Positions 1 through 13,310 are shown, counted from the first letter of the stretch. The stretch: DNA of 64,000 bases from Nymphaea colorata (GCF_008831285.2 NC_045150.1:374001-438000), one strand, 5' to 3'. A program made the numbers and translations. Notes: generated by a model not told the origin, from the sequence alone.

Positions 1-138
1 TGCTTTATGAGCAGTACTTTGGTAGATTGAGGTTGAAGTTCAAGTGACCCTTGGGGCCCAGGGGGTTCAGGGTAGTCGAGAGGCGCGCTTTGTTCGGGTT
101 TTATGCATGTCAGAGTCCTGCACAAGTGAGGACAAACC

Positions 139-464
139 TAGGGGGTGTTTGATAACTTCAAATTTTAGGTTGATTCATAGACAAGATACAATTGCAAAAG
201 ATCTTTGGTTAGATCAATTAATGTTTTTAGGTTAGACTTGAGATCCACATGTAAAAGAGATTCTTTACTCTGCAGGTTCCATATAAAAGAGATTCTAGAT
301 CAATCTCAGATCTGAAATCCATGACCATCAAACACTCTCCAAAATTCAAATCCCGAAGATATCGGTTCAGTATAGATTAAGGGCAATCAAACACCCTTTG
401 AGGGTTAAGAAATTGGCAGAGTCGAGAAATAATATCCATATTTGAGGTTATCAAACACACCCTA
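139..464. mobile_element. Small terminal-inverted-repeat element (MITE-like)
   Basis: The left end reads GGGGGTGTTTGATAAC (from 141) and the right end reads GTTATCAAACACACCC (to about 462), which are near-perfect inverted copies. Both sides are flanked by TA. No coding sequence is visible inside. GGGGGTGTTTG-type ends occur in PIF/Harbinger-like MITEs, but a clear three-base TWA duplication is not seen, so the superfamily is uncertain. Related 'tcaaacacc' motifs recur to about 560 and again near 17600-17700. Confidence 0.5.
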
Positions 465-911
465 GATCTTAAATCTCGAGAATGTTAAACCTGTGCAGAT
501 CAACGGCTATCAAGCACCCCTCGAAGTTCAAGGAGCTGCTGAGATGAGAAATGACACCTAGTACTTCAATGGAGTACATGAATATTCTTTTTTTTTTTCT
601 CTCTGTAAAAATATTGCGCACTGAGTGGACCTTACAACATTTGATAGAATTAAAAAGCACATTATTGGAAGGTACTAGAACTATTGAGCAAAAAATCGAT
701 TCAATGCTTCAAAATTAAATTATTTGAACCTTCCATTATAACAAAGCAGTTGATGGGACAAGTCTACCTGTCTCAGACATGATTGAGATTTGGCTATTTA
801 AGTTTGTTTAGCTCATTTCTCAGCCCTAAGTACAACTCAACATATAGTAATGCAAATTGTCTCTGAAGATGTGGATACAAACACAACGATTTTAGAAAAC
901 GAATGTATAGG

Positions 912-989
<78 letters not shown>

Positions 990-3900
990 CACACATGCAC
1001 CCACACACAAAATGCCAAAAAAAATTCAAAATGAAAGTAACATCTAAATGAATAAGTACTAGAAACAAAGACAATAACGTAAAAACAAAATGAAGAGAGA
1101 GTCAAAGACAATGCATGTTGATGACAAACACAGTAAAAGTAAGTAATTTCGATTAGTTTCATTCCAAAAAGTACCATGTTAGCCCACTTTACCGTGTTAG
1201 TATGGCGACAGGAAAATATGCCTAAATTTTGATGTTTAAAAAAAAAAAAAAGTTCGAAATTTACATCTAAATGCCTAATCTTCACATGAAACTTTCATAA
1301 AATTTTGACATGAAAATTTCTACAGAAATGTTCATCAGAGAGCGATATCACATGAACATTAATATTTGGGATTAAAATGACCAAAATGCCCCTGGATCTG
1401 GGGCAAAAGTGAAAGTAGAAAAGTTAACGCCCTCCAGAGCCCTCTGCCAAGTACCTTCAACCATGTAGTTGGCTTTTAAAAATCGAAGAATTTCTTGAAT
1501 GCTAAAGAGAACTAAGTAGGCTTTGTGTTCCAATTTCTATCAAACCATATACTGTGCCAGCCTACTTCAATGTTGTACAAGTCTGTTTAATTAGGGAAAT
1601 TTTCATTCCAGGATCACTGTTTTAGCCCTAATTTTAACTAAATGGCTCAGCATTTTTCTATTTGCTTGACACCACATGACAAGTAGAAAATTGGAGAACG
1701 GTGTTGACAAGTAGAGCAAGGCCCATATCAGAAATATCAAGAAAATGAGGCAGCATTTAAAATTATAAGGGAAAAGAAGGGCCATGTATAGAAATTTTTC
1801 TTTATTCTTATACGAATTGTTTTGTTTTGTTTTTTTTTTTTTCTTTCTTTCTTTTTTCAAAAGGGGATTGAATAGGAATGACATGCGACCGGTCAGTCTT
1901 CATTTTCTTGAGGGCCAGCTGTCTGTGCTGCAAAAGAGAGGCCACTGACATGTAACTTAAAGGGCAGCGGGAGCGACATCTAGAGGAACCGACACGAGGC
2001 TGAAGTGTTGAGTGGGGGCTTCGACTTTTTTTGAACAGTGTCTCAAACCCTCGTCACCCGAAAATTTAATTATGTTTGACTAAAGGCATAATCTCATGTA
2101 TGAATTTTAGTTAACATGCCTCATTAATGCCTCACTCTTTTACAAGGAAAAGTCTCTTTGAGGCCTCAGATTCTCTCATTAATTCCTTGAAAGGAAAAGA
2201 AAATGATACAAGTTACTGCTATAAGCTTAAGGCTTAGTTATACACATCCTGCAACTTGGGTTGCCTTCTGAATGCTGCACAGAAGAAATAGGTTCTGAAC
2301 TCAGTGTGGAGCCAAACAATTAAACTGGTAGACGAGAAGATTTCCAGCTTATGAAAGGAAAAGATTAACCGAGAAATAGTTTCATACCTAAAACATAGCC
2401 CTAATATATATGAGAATGCATCTAATATGATTATGAGATGACATGTTCGTAGTTTATCAAAGGATATTTTCGTAATTCCATAGGGAGGTATTTTGGTCAT
2501 TTCCAGCCCCTAAAACATGGCCCCTTGTTATGTAACCTGCTCCGCACAGCTGTCCTGGGCGATGTTTTTTAAGCAACATGAACGGAATCCATTTTTTGGA
2601 GTTGAATTGGTGAATCCATTTTTTCTCCTTCCCAAATGAAGAAATAGTCTACTAAACCTTTGAATATATCGTGCTTATAACTTGAGGACTCGTGCGTCTG
2701 CTGTCTACAATCCCTCTACTCCAAATATTTGTCCACATTCTGCGCTTGTATACTGACTCATTTCTTGCCTAGTTAGTACAAAAAAAAAAAAAGAGTTCTC
2801 TTAGCACTTGATAAAGTATTTGATAGAAAAAAAAAAAATTTGTTCTTGGAAAACATGTTCTTACAAGACTTATTTCAAGAATGCGATGTTATTGTTTCAT
2901 GAAACATGACATCATTTTATCTAACTTTTGATTATTGGATTTGGAAGCAATATCAATATTACTGAGACAAGAACATGTGTTTGATATTCTAATATGTGTA
3001 AAGGTTTACATTTTCAAGGGATACCACTATGTGAATGAAAAAAATTGCACACAAATATCAATACAAAAGTGGAAAATTTTTTGGGGTCCATGTGGGAAAA
3101 TTTCCCACACATAGCCCTCTGATTTTGAACATTATTTTAAAATATTTTAAAACTCTGGCAATTTGTGCACCCTGAGAAAAGCGATCTAACCAGATGAAGT
3201 GTTCAAGTCTCCTGCGGTTTCCACAGTCCGTGTTAGTTGTCTGGTCTACATAAGCCGAGTAGAAAATATTCATATTTTTCTTTCGTCTTCCAGAATCCAG
3301 CGTCCGTGTTGCAAGGTTCACGTGACGAAGAACATGAAAAAGAAAAAGAAAGAAAAACTTGCTGTAAAAATCGGATCTTTGTTGGCATCTTGGGGATCAA
3401 GTGCTCTCTGCAATAAGCTCCAAAGACTCTTTCAGCATCGTAAGGGAACACGTCGGTCCCTCTTTCCCTCGCACTCTTCTCTCTCTTTCTCCGTGTACCA
3501 TCTAATGGCAAAAGTCCTCAAAATGGGTCCACACGCCTCACATGCTTTACTCTCTGCTACTGTCACATCAGGAATTTTAACCATGTCCATGCACCAGTGC
3601 AGTGAAGTAAGAAAAGTGGAGATGAGAAAAGCTTTTGTTAAACGGTTAAACTGTTCTTTTTTCTTTTTTCTCGCCACACTTTGTCACTTTTCGTCGTACT
3701 TTTTTCAGACTTATTTATGAAGAGTTATTGGCATCTTGTAGCCTTCTTCACGTGTTAACTTGTGCTCAAAATGGCTTTGATCTATTGAAAGGGCTCGAGG
3801 CCTGGAGTTGAGATCGAGTAAAATCATCATCTCTTGAGCTTGCTGTGCAAGTATTCTTTGAAACTCAGGGTGACTTATGGCTGTATATTTTTGGTGAATT

Positions 3901-5573
3901 TTGAGTGCATAGCTGCGATGCGCTCTTTTGCTTTGATCAACTTAAATTGCCAACGTGTGGAACATATACATATTCTGCACATTGAAACTCATACGTCTAG
4001 AAAATGGCACAACATTTCTGCCAAGTAGTAATTTTAGCAGTTCAGAAGTCTGTTCTTATCAGATCAACCATGTATATAAACCATAATCTTTTCGTTTTGA
4101 GAAGGCCTTGATAGAGTGGCTTAACCTGCCATACCTACAGTAATGCTTAAAAAATTGTAAAACCTCAAGTCTGAAAGACTTCAACCACAACAAATTTAAT
4201 CAAAATGGCCAAAATTATTCAAATCTCAAGGAAACTTAGGATAGCCTTGTAGGTAGTGGTGGGGAATCTAATGCAGCAGAATCAAGTTCAGAATTGGAGA
4301 TTCATATTGTCATGACAGATCAACTGCTCATTTTTGCATCGAAAATGGTGTAGTTCACGCTTTCAGGAGAAAAAAGGAACTCCATTGACGCATGGATTCA
4401 GAATGCCAGATTTGTCATTGAGTCAGGTCCTGATGAGGTCCCAGTTGAGTTATCAGGTCTGTCTCATACTTCTAGCCAGTTCCTTGATTGACTCCATAAT
4501 AAGCTAATCAAGCCTACTAGGTTATGTAGGGCTCGGCTTGAGCAAGGTCTGAAGCATACTGTCAAAGACTGTGAAAAGACCTGTGCTTTGTCAAAAGGAT
4601 ATTTCATGTGAGTTTTTCTTTATTTCTTTTCTGTTTCACCCCTTCCCTGCTAAGCTTTCATGGGGTTTCTCTAAAAGGAATATGAAGGTACTGCCAAATC
4701 CAAAATATTCGTGCTTTATGTTCACTTTAGCATGAAATGTAAGGAATTTATTATTTTCCTGTAAATTCAGTTAACAATAAGAATTATACTTATCAGAGCA
4801 TGTTCAACTTGTTTTCTTGACCCGTCTACCTGTGTAGGCTCCTCTCTGTACAGACTGACCAGGTGGCCACCAAGATTTTATAAGCACTTGTTTGAATATG
4901 TTAGATATTGCAGCTTGATGCTGCCCAAACAAAGACAGCACAACTGTCAAAAAATTGGAGGGATCTTCATATGACAAAAAGTTTTTAATTTCAAGGGTCA
5001 ATGCAGAAAATTAATGAGGAAAGGCCTTAGGTGGCACAGTGGATTCCTTCACTTCTAGGCATTCTTAATTGGTGAGCCATCCGCAGCTGCTGAAACTGGC
5101 AGAAATAGTACGATTGCAAGTTGGCAGTCCGTCTGTAGATCTCCTTGGGCCAAGGGCTCTTCATGACTTAATTCCAGCCACTTCTGCCTAGATAAACATA
5201 TGAGCTGCTTTCTTCAACCAACTGGGCATTAATCCACGGACCTTATCAACTTGGCCCTTTTCTTTTCCACGTAACAGAGCTTTCGTATTAGAGAACAAAC
5301 ATACATTCTACGCCACAATTGTGAAAGATCACTTTCATACCAACCCACACACCTACCAGTAATATCCGAATGCAAAGTTTCCTTTATAATTTCCAAACAA
5401 GAAAAACAGCAGGAGAAAAGAGAAACTGCAAAATCCAATTGACAAGCTTGAATTTGGTACAGATTTTCATCCAGCATCTAGAGGAGAAATTACATGATGA
5501 ATAAATACCAGTATGAAAATTGGCATGAGGTAGGGTTAATTTTTACACTTCATCCAAACCGTTCCCATTCAAG
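465..5573. other. Intergenic region, no gene recognised
   Basis: Apart from the (TA)n/(CA)n tract at 914-994, this stretch is AT-rich with short homopolymers (for example poly-A near 1240, 2780 and 2828). No reading frame resembles a known family on either strand. The part just below 5574 is downstream of the zinc-finger gene and should contain its 3' untranslated region. I cannot place the polyadenylation site. Confidence 0.5.
914..994. repeat. Compound microsatellite (TA)n-(CA)n
   Basis: About 33 TA units run directly into seven CA units. Apparent Tyr-Ile repeat reading frames across this tract are artefacts of the dinucleotide repeat. Confidence 0.95.
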
Positions 5574-6193
5574 CTAGTCCAAAGCTCTATAGATCACAAC
5601 AAAGCAGGGTAATATAGCCCTTGCATTAAACACGTAAAGCTCATCTAAACTTGAGTATGTCCCGGAGTGACCTGCAACCGAGTCATACCCACTACAGGAG
5701 GTTAGCTCCTCGATGGCATCATGGTTCTTCTTGATTCTCCCAGCGATTACTCGGCAGACCAACATGGCCCTCTTCTCATTTGATCTGGTTTTCATGGAAT
5801 CATGAGCTTTGCCACTACTAGCAGTGGTGCAAATCCCTCCAGTTCCTTCGATCTTGAAACCATTCTTAATGATATTACATACATTGCAATCGGCAATTGA
5901 GTTACAGAGAGTAGATGTTCCATTAAGACCAATTGAACAGATGAACGTGGTGCAATGGAACCTGAGTAGTTCATTGCCGTCTGCTATGCATCTGGCGTGC
6001 TTCTTAGTGAGCTTGTTCGCCTTTGCCTTCACTGAATCCCTATAATCTTCAAACTTGTTAATGGTCTTCTGACTGTTGTGAACCTTCAGGATCCTGTCAA
6101 TCTTGCACACCGGGCTTTCCTTTTTCAACCAACTTGATTGAAATATGATCTCGACTATATTTCTGCTCGAGTCATCTGGCCCAAGTTCAGATA
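5574..6193 (-). CDS. Zinc-finger gene exon 2
   Basis: It begins after the acceptor TGCACAG and codes for residues 202-407. It contains the family-specific C-terminal domain (RNIVEIIFQSSWLKKES, KIDRILKVHNSQKTI, then the conserved HARCIADGNELLRFH stretch), and the stop codon is at 5576-5574. Confidence 0.9.
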
Positions 6194-7653
6194 CTGTGCA
6201 CAAACAAAAGACAGGGAAAGTGAACAGTTTATAACCTTTACTGGAACAGGACCACCAGTGCAACAATTATAATATTTAATCACAAGTGCAACAATTATAA
6301 TATTTAATCACAAACCCCACAGTTCCTGATCTGACACTGATAACATGAGAGAATTCACTAAAAATAGACGCAGGTTTATGATAAAAAAAAACAAACAATC
6401 AGGCAAGAACACAAGAAGCAAAATCCTTGCTTTACAAAAGGTTCCCGCGTTCTTATGAAATTAGGAATTTTCAGCTGAAACAGAGGTTCTTCTCATTTTG
6501 AATATAACCCCCTGAAGTAGCAATTGCAACTATTCTTCCGTCTTTCCAAATGAAGTTATATTTCGGATAAGAATCAAAAGCACACTAAGGCTGTGCTTGG
6601 GAAGTGGCAACAAGGGAGTTGATGAAATAATGGTCAAATACATTGATGATGGTTAATTAGGAGATGGCAGCAAGATGGCTATGCATTTAACAAAAGAAAT
6701 GAGACCCTTTCTCTTTTGTATTTACACTAGGATGTGGATTTAGCAGTTGCAACTTCGTAGAGGTGGTAGCCACCAAATACAAGATTTAGCAACTTCAAGT
6801 TTCGGTAAAGTATAAGCTTCCTCATGGCAGCTCCCAAAAAGGGGACCTAATCATTTTCCGCTTATATGCCGCATAAAAGGTATCTGTTGAAGAAATAAAA
6901 CGCAATCAAGATTGCATAAGTTGTATACAAAGAAGAGCAGGACAGAAAATGACACGATTACATAGTCAAAATCGGCCATTTGATGCTTATCAGAGGCTGG
7001 AGAAACGCAAAAAGAGGAAGAAGAAACGGGTATATGAACAAGCATTTACCAGCGTGTTTGGTGGACAGATGAAGCTCCAACGTATCAGCTTTTGCAAACA
7101 TCTCACCGCAGTGACCGCAGGCATTGATACTAGTACCTCTGGGGGACGCAAATCTTGACATCCCACTGAGAGGATCGACCACAGCATGGCACTCGTAGCA
7201 ACCAGAAAGCCGCTTCAATTGGGCTGCTCTCAAGCTTCCACCATTAAATGTGGACGAATTAGAGGAGCAAGAGAAAGCTTTGCTGCTAACGCTGCCGCTG
7301 CTGACGCTCCTAACCTCACTGGGGCAGGACTTAAGAGGCCTTCTAAAGCCACCGACATTCACGATCACATCGTTCTTGCTGTGTATGCATTTCTTCACAG
7401 CGTCGGCCGTGATCTCCGGCCTTTGCATCACCCGAGTGTTGTCCCTGAGATTACAGAGAGAACCAGAGCAACCAATCTTCTTGTACTTCCTGCGTTTGTC
7501 ACCGGCTGACTCCAGGTGCGTGCAAGTAAGCAGATCCCTTAGGACCGACCAAGAAGGCGGCCTCTGCAGAGAGGAAGAGAATGGTTTGTGGGTTCTGTCA
7601 AGGCCCGAGTGCGCCCTCCTTGCTGGCTTTCTGTGCTTTCTGCTTTCTGCCAT
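5574..7653 (-). CDS. C2H2-like zinc-finger protein, plant-specific family (two exons)
   Basis: The coding sequence joins 7653-7050 and 6193-5574 (604+620 bases, 407 residues). The intron starts CTG|GTAAAT and ends TGCACAG, and it splits a Val codon; splicing gives ...STKHAVSELGPDDSSRNIVEII. Seen: N-terminal SWSVLRDLLTC and GCSGSLCNLRD blocks (about residues 34-70), a Ser-rich linker, a CxxC pair (CYEC), and one C2H2 finger with C179, C182, H195 and H200. The C-terminal half holds the conserved block KKHARCIADGNELLRFHCTT and ends in LPCFVVIYRALD. Known: these blocks characterise a plant family annotated in Arabidopsis as C2H2-like zinc-finger proteins (I recall AT1G75710, AT2G29660 and AT5G54630 as members) of about 360-470 residues. 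Its biochemical function is poorly defined. The start is the first ATG of the frame, with basic residues following, and the length fits the family. No frameshift or stop is seen, so it is probably functional. Confidence 0.9.
6194..7049 (-). other. Zinc-finger gene intron (856 bases)
   Basis: A GT-AG intron. It contains a perfect tandem duplication of a 28-base AT-rich unit (GTGCAACAATTATAATATTT and following) at about 6257-6313, close to the acceptor. Nothing else is recognised. Confidence 0.85.
7050..7653 (-). CDS. Zinc-finger gene exon 1
   Basis: Codes for residues 1-201 plus the first base of codon 202. It begins with ATG at 7653 and ends at the donor CTG|GTAAAT. It contains the single C2H2 finger, and the finger's last His lies two codons before the splice site. 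Confidence 0.9.
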
Positions 7654-9407
7654 GAGTCGATACGCTTGAAGACCTTCCTTTTCAAAGAAGAGGCTATTAA
7701 GCTAACCAACACTCATCCCCAATCAGAGCCCTTAAGTACAGACAGAAAGAAGAAATACTAATTTTATTGGATGAACAGTGCTGGGGCATTGAGCTGACAG
7801 TCTTGAAGAATGGAGAAAGGAAAAATGATGATAATGGCGGTATGCTGCAGATGATGCCGTCGACGATTAAATCTACAGGATGGCAGCGAGGCAAATGTGA
7901 ACCCCACGCAGAGGGAAAGGGTACAGATTTTATTTCCTCACACGCAGAAACGTTTACCTTCCATTCACATACACATCGCACGTACAGCTGAAACAGTGAT
8001 GGACTGTGCATCCCCTCTGCCTTTCACCTTTTTTACCATCTCTTCTGTTCGGTTGCGGTCCACAGTCGAGACTCTGTAGGCCCAAGCCTCAGCCAGACAT
8101 CCTCCGCTGCCTCCAAGCATTACACTTTTTTTCTTTTTTTTTCTTGAAGATCCGGTGAGAGACCAACCTTTTGACTCGATCTCTATATTTCTGTGCCTCA
8201 CGGGGTCCTTTGAGTTACAGACCTGGATCTGGTGTGGTCCGTGCATGTTATGTTGTTAGATTTGATCCAACTCGAGAAAGCTGCAATTCTTGAAGGGCTG
8301 GTGTGAGTGGTCGTCTATGCCTACATCAGACTGCATGTAGTTCTGCTGCTGGTGTGCAAGATGATAAGAAAATTGCCAAGGATGAAACAGAGAAGAGTGT
8401 TGCATGTTACTTTAAATTGTTTTAAATTATTTTTTATTTTTATATTTATTTGGTTAAAAATAAAATTATATACATATATTTTTACCAATTCAGAGCCAGT
8501 TCAGTTGTCTAAGACCAATTTTTATGACATTAGTAATAATAGTAGCTGGTATAATGCGTTTTACCCTTTTTTTCTTTTAAGGGTGCCCTTGTACTTTTCA
8601 AAGCACTCATGTAATCATCATCAATGGCTCATATATTTTATTTATGAAAGGTGTTTTGATGAGAAACTGCAAATTTATGAGTTTTTTTTTTTCTTTCTTA
8701 GGTTGGATATGGATTTTGTACATGGGATCTGTATGAGACTAAAGCCGAACCTTTCCCATGTCCAACCACATAACTGTTCTCGAATCCAATCAAATCGGAA
8801 TCCGACTGAATGTCATTTCTTAAATCCAAATCCCACCGAATTACCTATACAAATCAGATTTTTTGAGGCACTTTGTGTCATTTTTTTTTATTTATTTTCA
8901 GATATTTTTAGTGGATTTCTTCTTTGTTAACGTTGCTATAAAATTTTCCTATTTATTTTAATAAAAAAGTTTTATAATATTTTTTGCGGATTCACAAACA
9001 ACTGAGCCTGAAGCACTGAATAATCTGCAGCTTGGCAGATTGAAAATTGCAAAGACAGGGCCAGCAAAGCAAGGCCTGGGGAGCAGAGCTCAGTCGGGTC
9101 CGTGTTTGGTCAGCAACCCGCGCCAAGATTTCCCAAAGATATGCAGTTTGTCGTCCACTGGATGCGATCCCTCAATCCAAGAAACAAAACTTCCATTACG
9201 ATTTCAATTTGCCCATTGACCTAACGCACTTATGTGAGTGAATGGAATCCAATGGACAACAACAGAACGGGGAACAGATCTGAAGTTTTTGTTGGTGATA
9301 GCGAAGAACGTACCTTAAGCTTTTGATACCGTTGAAAACATTATTAAATTTTCGCATTATTCTTCTTCAAGTTAAATAAAGAGAAGTTAAATAAAGAGAG
9401 TCTGCAA
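7654..9407. other. Upstream region of the zinc-finger gene; nothing else recognised
   Basis: This should contain the promoter and 5' leader of the minus-strand zinc-finger gene. I cannot pick a confident TATA box. Around 8740-8850 there are repeated 'ccgaatcc/aatccaaat' motifs similar to those inside the hAT element at 18471-18884, probably a decayed relative. Confidence 0.4.
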
Positions 9408-9591
9408 CTAAGTCACATGGGTATTTCAATAAAGTTTGTCGCAAGTGCATTGAAAGTGAGTATTTCAATACATTTGAGTAATTTTCAGCTCGAAGTTGAT
9501 CCAACCTACTTAATTTTACTTGATTTAATTTTTTCTAACTCAGTTTTTATTTTATTTTTTGAAGTTATTACTCATTAATATATAATGTTTT

Positions 9592-9634
<43 letters not shown>

Positions 9635-9724
9635 TTGCATACCCATATTTTCTAAAAGTTGTTAGGTTCATACCCATATATTTGTATCCACACCTGAATT
9701 ATATCTGTACCCATGTGACGTAAG
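9408..9724. mobile_element. hAT-type MITE, CTAAGTCACATGGGTA family, copy 1
   Basis: The left end CTAAGTCACATGGGTA is matched in inverse by the right end TACCCATGTGAC plus GTAAG. It is about 317 bases long, non-coding, and has a (TA)n tract at 9594-9631. The same ends are found at 26113, 31269 and 46759. No target duplication is clear here, so its exact ends are less sure than in the other copies. Confidence 0.6.
9594..9631. repeat. (AT)n microsatellite
   Basis: About 19 AT units, inside the MITE at 9408-9724. The family tends to carry short AT runs at this position. Confidence 0.9.
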
Positions 9725-12566
9725 ACAGAGAAATACTTAAAACATATTTGGAATAAGTTAAGATGTTTTTTTTTTTTAAAGTTTATTTAATTAGGTGCAA
9801 TTTTTCAGTGGGGAAGTAAATTTATTGCAGTTTTTCTTTTCTTTTTTTCAAAGCTTTACTCATCAGATTGGTGGTGGGAATGTAAAGTGGTAGGATATAA
9901 TTTGTTATATTTTGGATTTGTTTAGTCTTTTTTAGTAAACAAATTTGGATCTGAATACTAATCAGATTTGAAACCGGTATGTAGTTTAGTAAGCTAGTCT
10001 GAATTTGAACCGATATGGGACTGGGACGAGATCAGGTAAACAGAAAAGCCATTACATACAAGTGTTCAGATCTTATACTGCTCAAATCCAAATTCGATTT
10101 CAAGAAATGGAGCGTGAGGGGAGAAAGGGTGAGGGCATCGACCCTCTTGTTTTGTTGGGTGGTAGGATGAAATATTCATCACAGTTACCTGCATGAATCG
10201 GTGACAACCCGTCAATTCATCATAGCCCATTCAGCAGTGCCATGTTTTCATTTTCACCAAATCTTTTTTAGGAAAATTACATCTTATTATTTATTGTTTA
10301 ATTATTTTATGTTGCAAACTTCATGTTTCTGTTTCGATTGAACAAATTCCACTGCGTTTGTTTTGATTGCAGAAATTTATACACTGATAAAGAAATCCGA
10401 TGAATCAAAATTTATATCAAAACTCATTAAGATCAACCTTATTCATGTCATGAATTTTCCAATCATATTGGTTTGTGTAGTAGGGTTGTTAGAAAACAAT
10501 TAGCACCCATCTGAATATCTTCGCCAAAGATATGGATGACCCGAATATTGGGCGGCGCTCTAAATTCCACATACGCACACAAAGTTCCACATATATTTAT
10601 GACCATATCCATTCTTGGATTTCGGGTCACTTTCATCTCGCGGCTGTTAAAACGAGAGGTAGGTAAGACGGTGCAGAAACAAGAGTAAAAGATACAAATC
10701 TCTCTCTCTCTTTCTCTCTCTCTCTCTTTCTGCTTTTTATTAATTCAACTGTATAAATGCATCCAAAATGTTAAAATTTCTAAACTATGCAAATTAGAAG
10801 TATATTTTATAAGTTTCAATAACTTTAAAATTTCTAAACCATGCAAATCGGACGTAGCTTTTATATGTTTTAATAACTGATGGCCTTAACCTTGTAGGCT
10901 TAGAAAAACCTGAACTAGTTATCAAAACTTCAAAAAAAAAAAAAAAAAAAACTCTTATAATTGCATATAATTTGGATACGTCTGTGTGATCAGATATGCC
11001 CCCCTCTCCCTCTCCTAAGATTGGGTCGAGAGGAGCACTCAACCTTCTTGACTTGAGACCTTCAGTATGCATCTGAAGTTGAACCAACGATCATGAGTGC
11101 CAAGATCAGCTACTGCAAGCAGCGACTATTATGTACATCTACTGCAACCATCATCGCAGTTTCCGTCTCCTCCCTTCCACCAAGCCCCAACGCAATTATG
11201 CCATGCCAACTACGTTGATTTGAAACAAACATGATAATTATGTACTTGTTTCCAAGAAGAGGTTGGTTCTCAGCAAATGACAGTCTCTTTAAGCTATGAA
11301 ATAATCTCGTCTCATTGCCATCTTTTAATTCCAAAACTAAGGCCAACGTCATGTCTATTAAAAGAACACCATTCAATGTTCGCATCATATAACATTTCTT
11401 ATCAAGCATTGTAAACCACTATTGATTTACATTTAAGTGTATAATATTGGTAATGTTCCTCATGCCTCCAATTAAGTCCTTGTAACTTTGCCAAACTTGC
11501 TTAGCTTCATTTTCATGTACTCGATCATGCATTGCTCTTCGAGCATAGTTTAGTTCGTTGATAAAAAAGTTTTTGTTTTCTTCGTTCACAACATATGAAC
11601 CATCTTGCTTATGGAACCATTGAAAGTATCCATAAAACTTTTGTCATACCTTGAAATGGTGACAAATACATGATTGGAGCAAAATTCAATATATTAGTAG
11701 TAAAGACAAATAGCAGGGAACAAGGAAGTCCTACGTAATTCTCACACCTATAGAAAAGTCTTCTTGAATATGATCTAGGCTTAATAACTCTTAACTGGTG
11801 CTGCATTTTTAGTTTTACAATAATGCAACTAATAGACATAAGAGCTTGCCATTGCACCTTTAAATTAAATGTTGCATGTATTTTCTTTCAATAATGTGCT
11901 TGTAAAACATAGGAGCAATACAATTGTATAATACAATTGTACAACCATAAATTCATATGAACGAGAGCTCAATGTGATAAAAATAAAATGAATTGCTGTG
12001 TTAACTTATTGTTATAGGCGATAGAATAAGGATGATAGCATGACAGATATCAGGTTAGCAATGCAAACTGTGCAAACTGCACTCTGGCTCACCTGAACCA
12101 ATGATATGAGTATCCATACAAATAAAAATACATAAACAAACAAATGCTGGAAATGAGGAGATGCCCACTAAATGAGTGATTTTTTTGTGACATCTTGGGC
12201 TAAAAGTATGGTGCTTGAGATTTTCCCACCATGCAAGGAATGGGTTGTCTGGCTAACAAGTGATACAAGAAAAAAAAGTGCCCCCTAACTACGAGTGCCG
12301 TTTATCGGATTTGGAATATTGTACATTTTCATGGTCTCCATCACAACTCAACGTTGTAACAGGGAGGTTCATTGCGTAACAATGTACAATAGTGCAACAT
12401 GTAGTGCCTTACGTAACTACATTCACATAGTATTAAAAGGAACTATGAAGGTACTTCAAAGAGAAAAACGTTATGCAAACAAGGTATCCCAAAGGGAATT
12501 GTTTATTGCGGAAAGGTAACAGCTGTAAGTCAACTGTTCTCACGCATTTGTTTTCAAATACGCACT
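9725..12566. other. Intergenic region, no gene recognised
   Basis: Contains a (TC)n-rich tract at about 10699-10732 and poly-A at 10931-10950. On the minus strand, 11640-11440 reads as a short open stretch (…NEENKNFFINELNYARRAM…) that looks coding, but I do not recognise the family. It is probably a transposon remnant. The plus strand 12290-12520 also reads open, without a recognisable match. Confidence 0.4.
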
Positions 12567-12567
12567 A

Positions 12568-12591
12568 CCTCTCTCTCTCTCTCTCTCTCTC
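12568..12591. repeat. (CT)n microsatellite
   Basis: Twelve CT units. Confidence 0.9.
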
Positions 12592-12700
12592 CAAGCCCGA
12601 ATGAATAGTGAAAGAATAGAAAACATAAAATTGCTTCTGGTTAGATTAATTCAATCAGAGAACACAAATTTGCAATAAAATAAGATTCAAGCCATTCACT

Positions 12701-12702
<2 letters not shown>

Positions 12703-12743
<41 letters not shown>
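12703..12743. repeat. (AT)n microsatellite
   Basis: About 20 AT units. The Tyr-Ile reading frame across it is an artefact. Confidence 0.95.
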
Positions 12744-12746
<3 letters not shown>

Positions 12747-12827
12747 ACTGAACTGCGGCTATAGGTTTTCAATGACATCGTCTTTTTTGAATTTTTATAT
12801 ATTTTTTTACCTTCCATGGATTTTGAA

Positions 12828-13310
12828 GGAACTAAAGAAAGGGAGCCCCTTCCTACTTCACGGTGGTGGAAGGGAGGGGGCCGGGGACCTCTGCCGCGCA
12901 ACAGTGGCACTTAAGCTGTTGGTTGAAGCCGGCCGACGGTCACTGGCTGTGCACAGCCGTTGAGCAGTGGGAAGGGGAGAAACCCCTCCCCCCTTTCTCT
13001 AAACGTGAGGGAGCATGAGGGCCTCCTACCACCCGACCGACGCCGGCGCCCAAGCCCCACCGGGCAGCGGGAGGGGGATGAAACCCTCATCTTCCCTTAC
13101 GTTCAGATCAGAGGATGGGGGAGGGGATGCAGTCAACGGCGGTGCCCAAAACGTCGGCCAACACCTACGGTTCCGGCTTAGGCGCCGTCGTCAGGTGGTG
13201 GGAGCCTGGGAGGAGCAGAAATCCGTCCCCCCCTTCCTCTTAACGTGAGGGAGGGTGAGAGGTTTCCTTCCCATGATCTTACCGTACCGTCCAACAACGG
13301 CACCCAAAAA
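12828..13310. repeat. GC-rich block with degenerate internal repeats
   Basis: A sharp GC-rich island in an AT-rich setting. Motifs recur in imperfect form: 'ggagaaacccctcccccctt' near 12980, 'gggatgaaaccctcatcttc' near 13074 and 'gcagaaatccgtcccccc' near 13216, each followed by 'acgtgaggg' or 'acgttcag' and by 'ggcgcccaa', 'ggtgcccaaaa' or 'ggcacccaaaa'. This indicates two to three diverged copies of a unit of roughly 110-150 bases. Several frames are open across it, but none resembles a protein family. It may be part of an unrecognised mobile element. Confidence 0.5.

Noticed and set aside
794-1285. Long minus-strand frame with a Tyr-Ile repeat tail
   Set aside because: The length comes from the (TA)n/(CA)n microsatellite. 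There is no conserved domain, and similar frames occur at every AT tract (12703, 29502).
7186-7669. Plus-strand frames opposite the zinc-finger exon 1
   Set aside because: They are shadows of the real minus-strand exon, which has family motifs and correct splice sites.
11440-11860. Possible host gene on the minus strand
   Set aside because: Short open stretches look coding, but there is no recognisable family, start or splice structure. They are kept only as a note in the intergenic entry.
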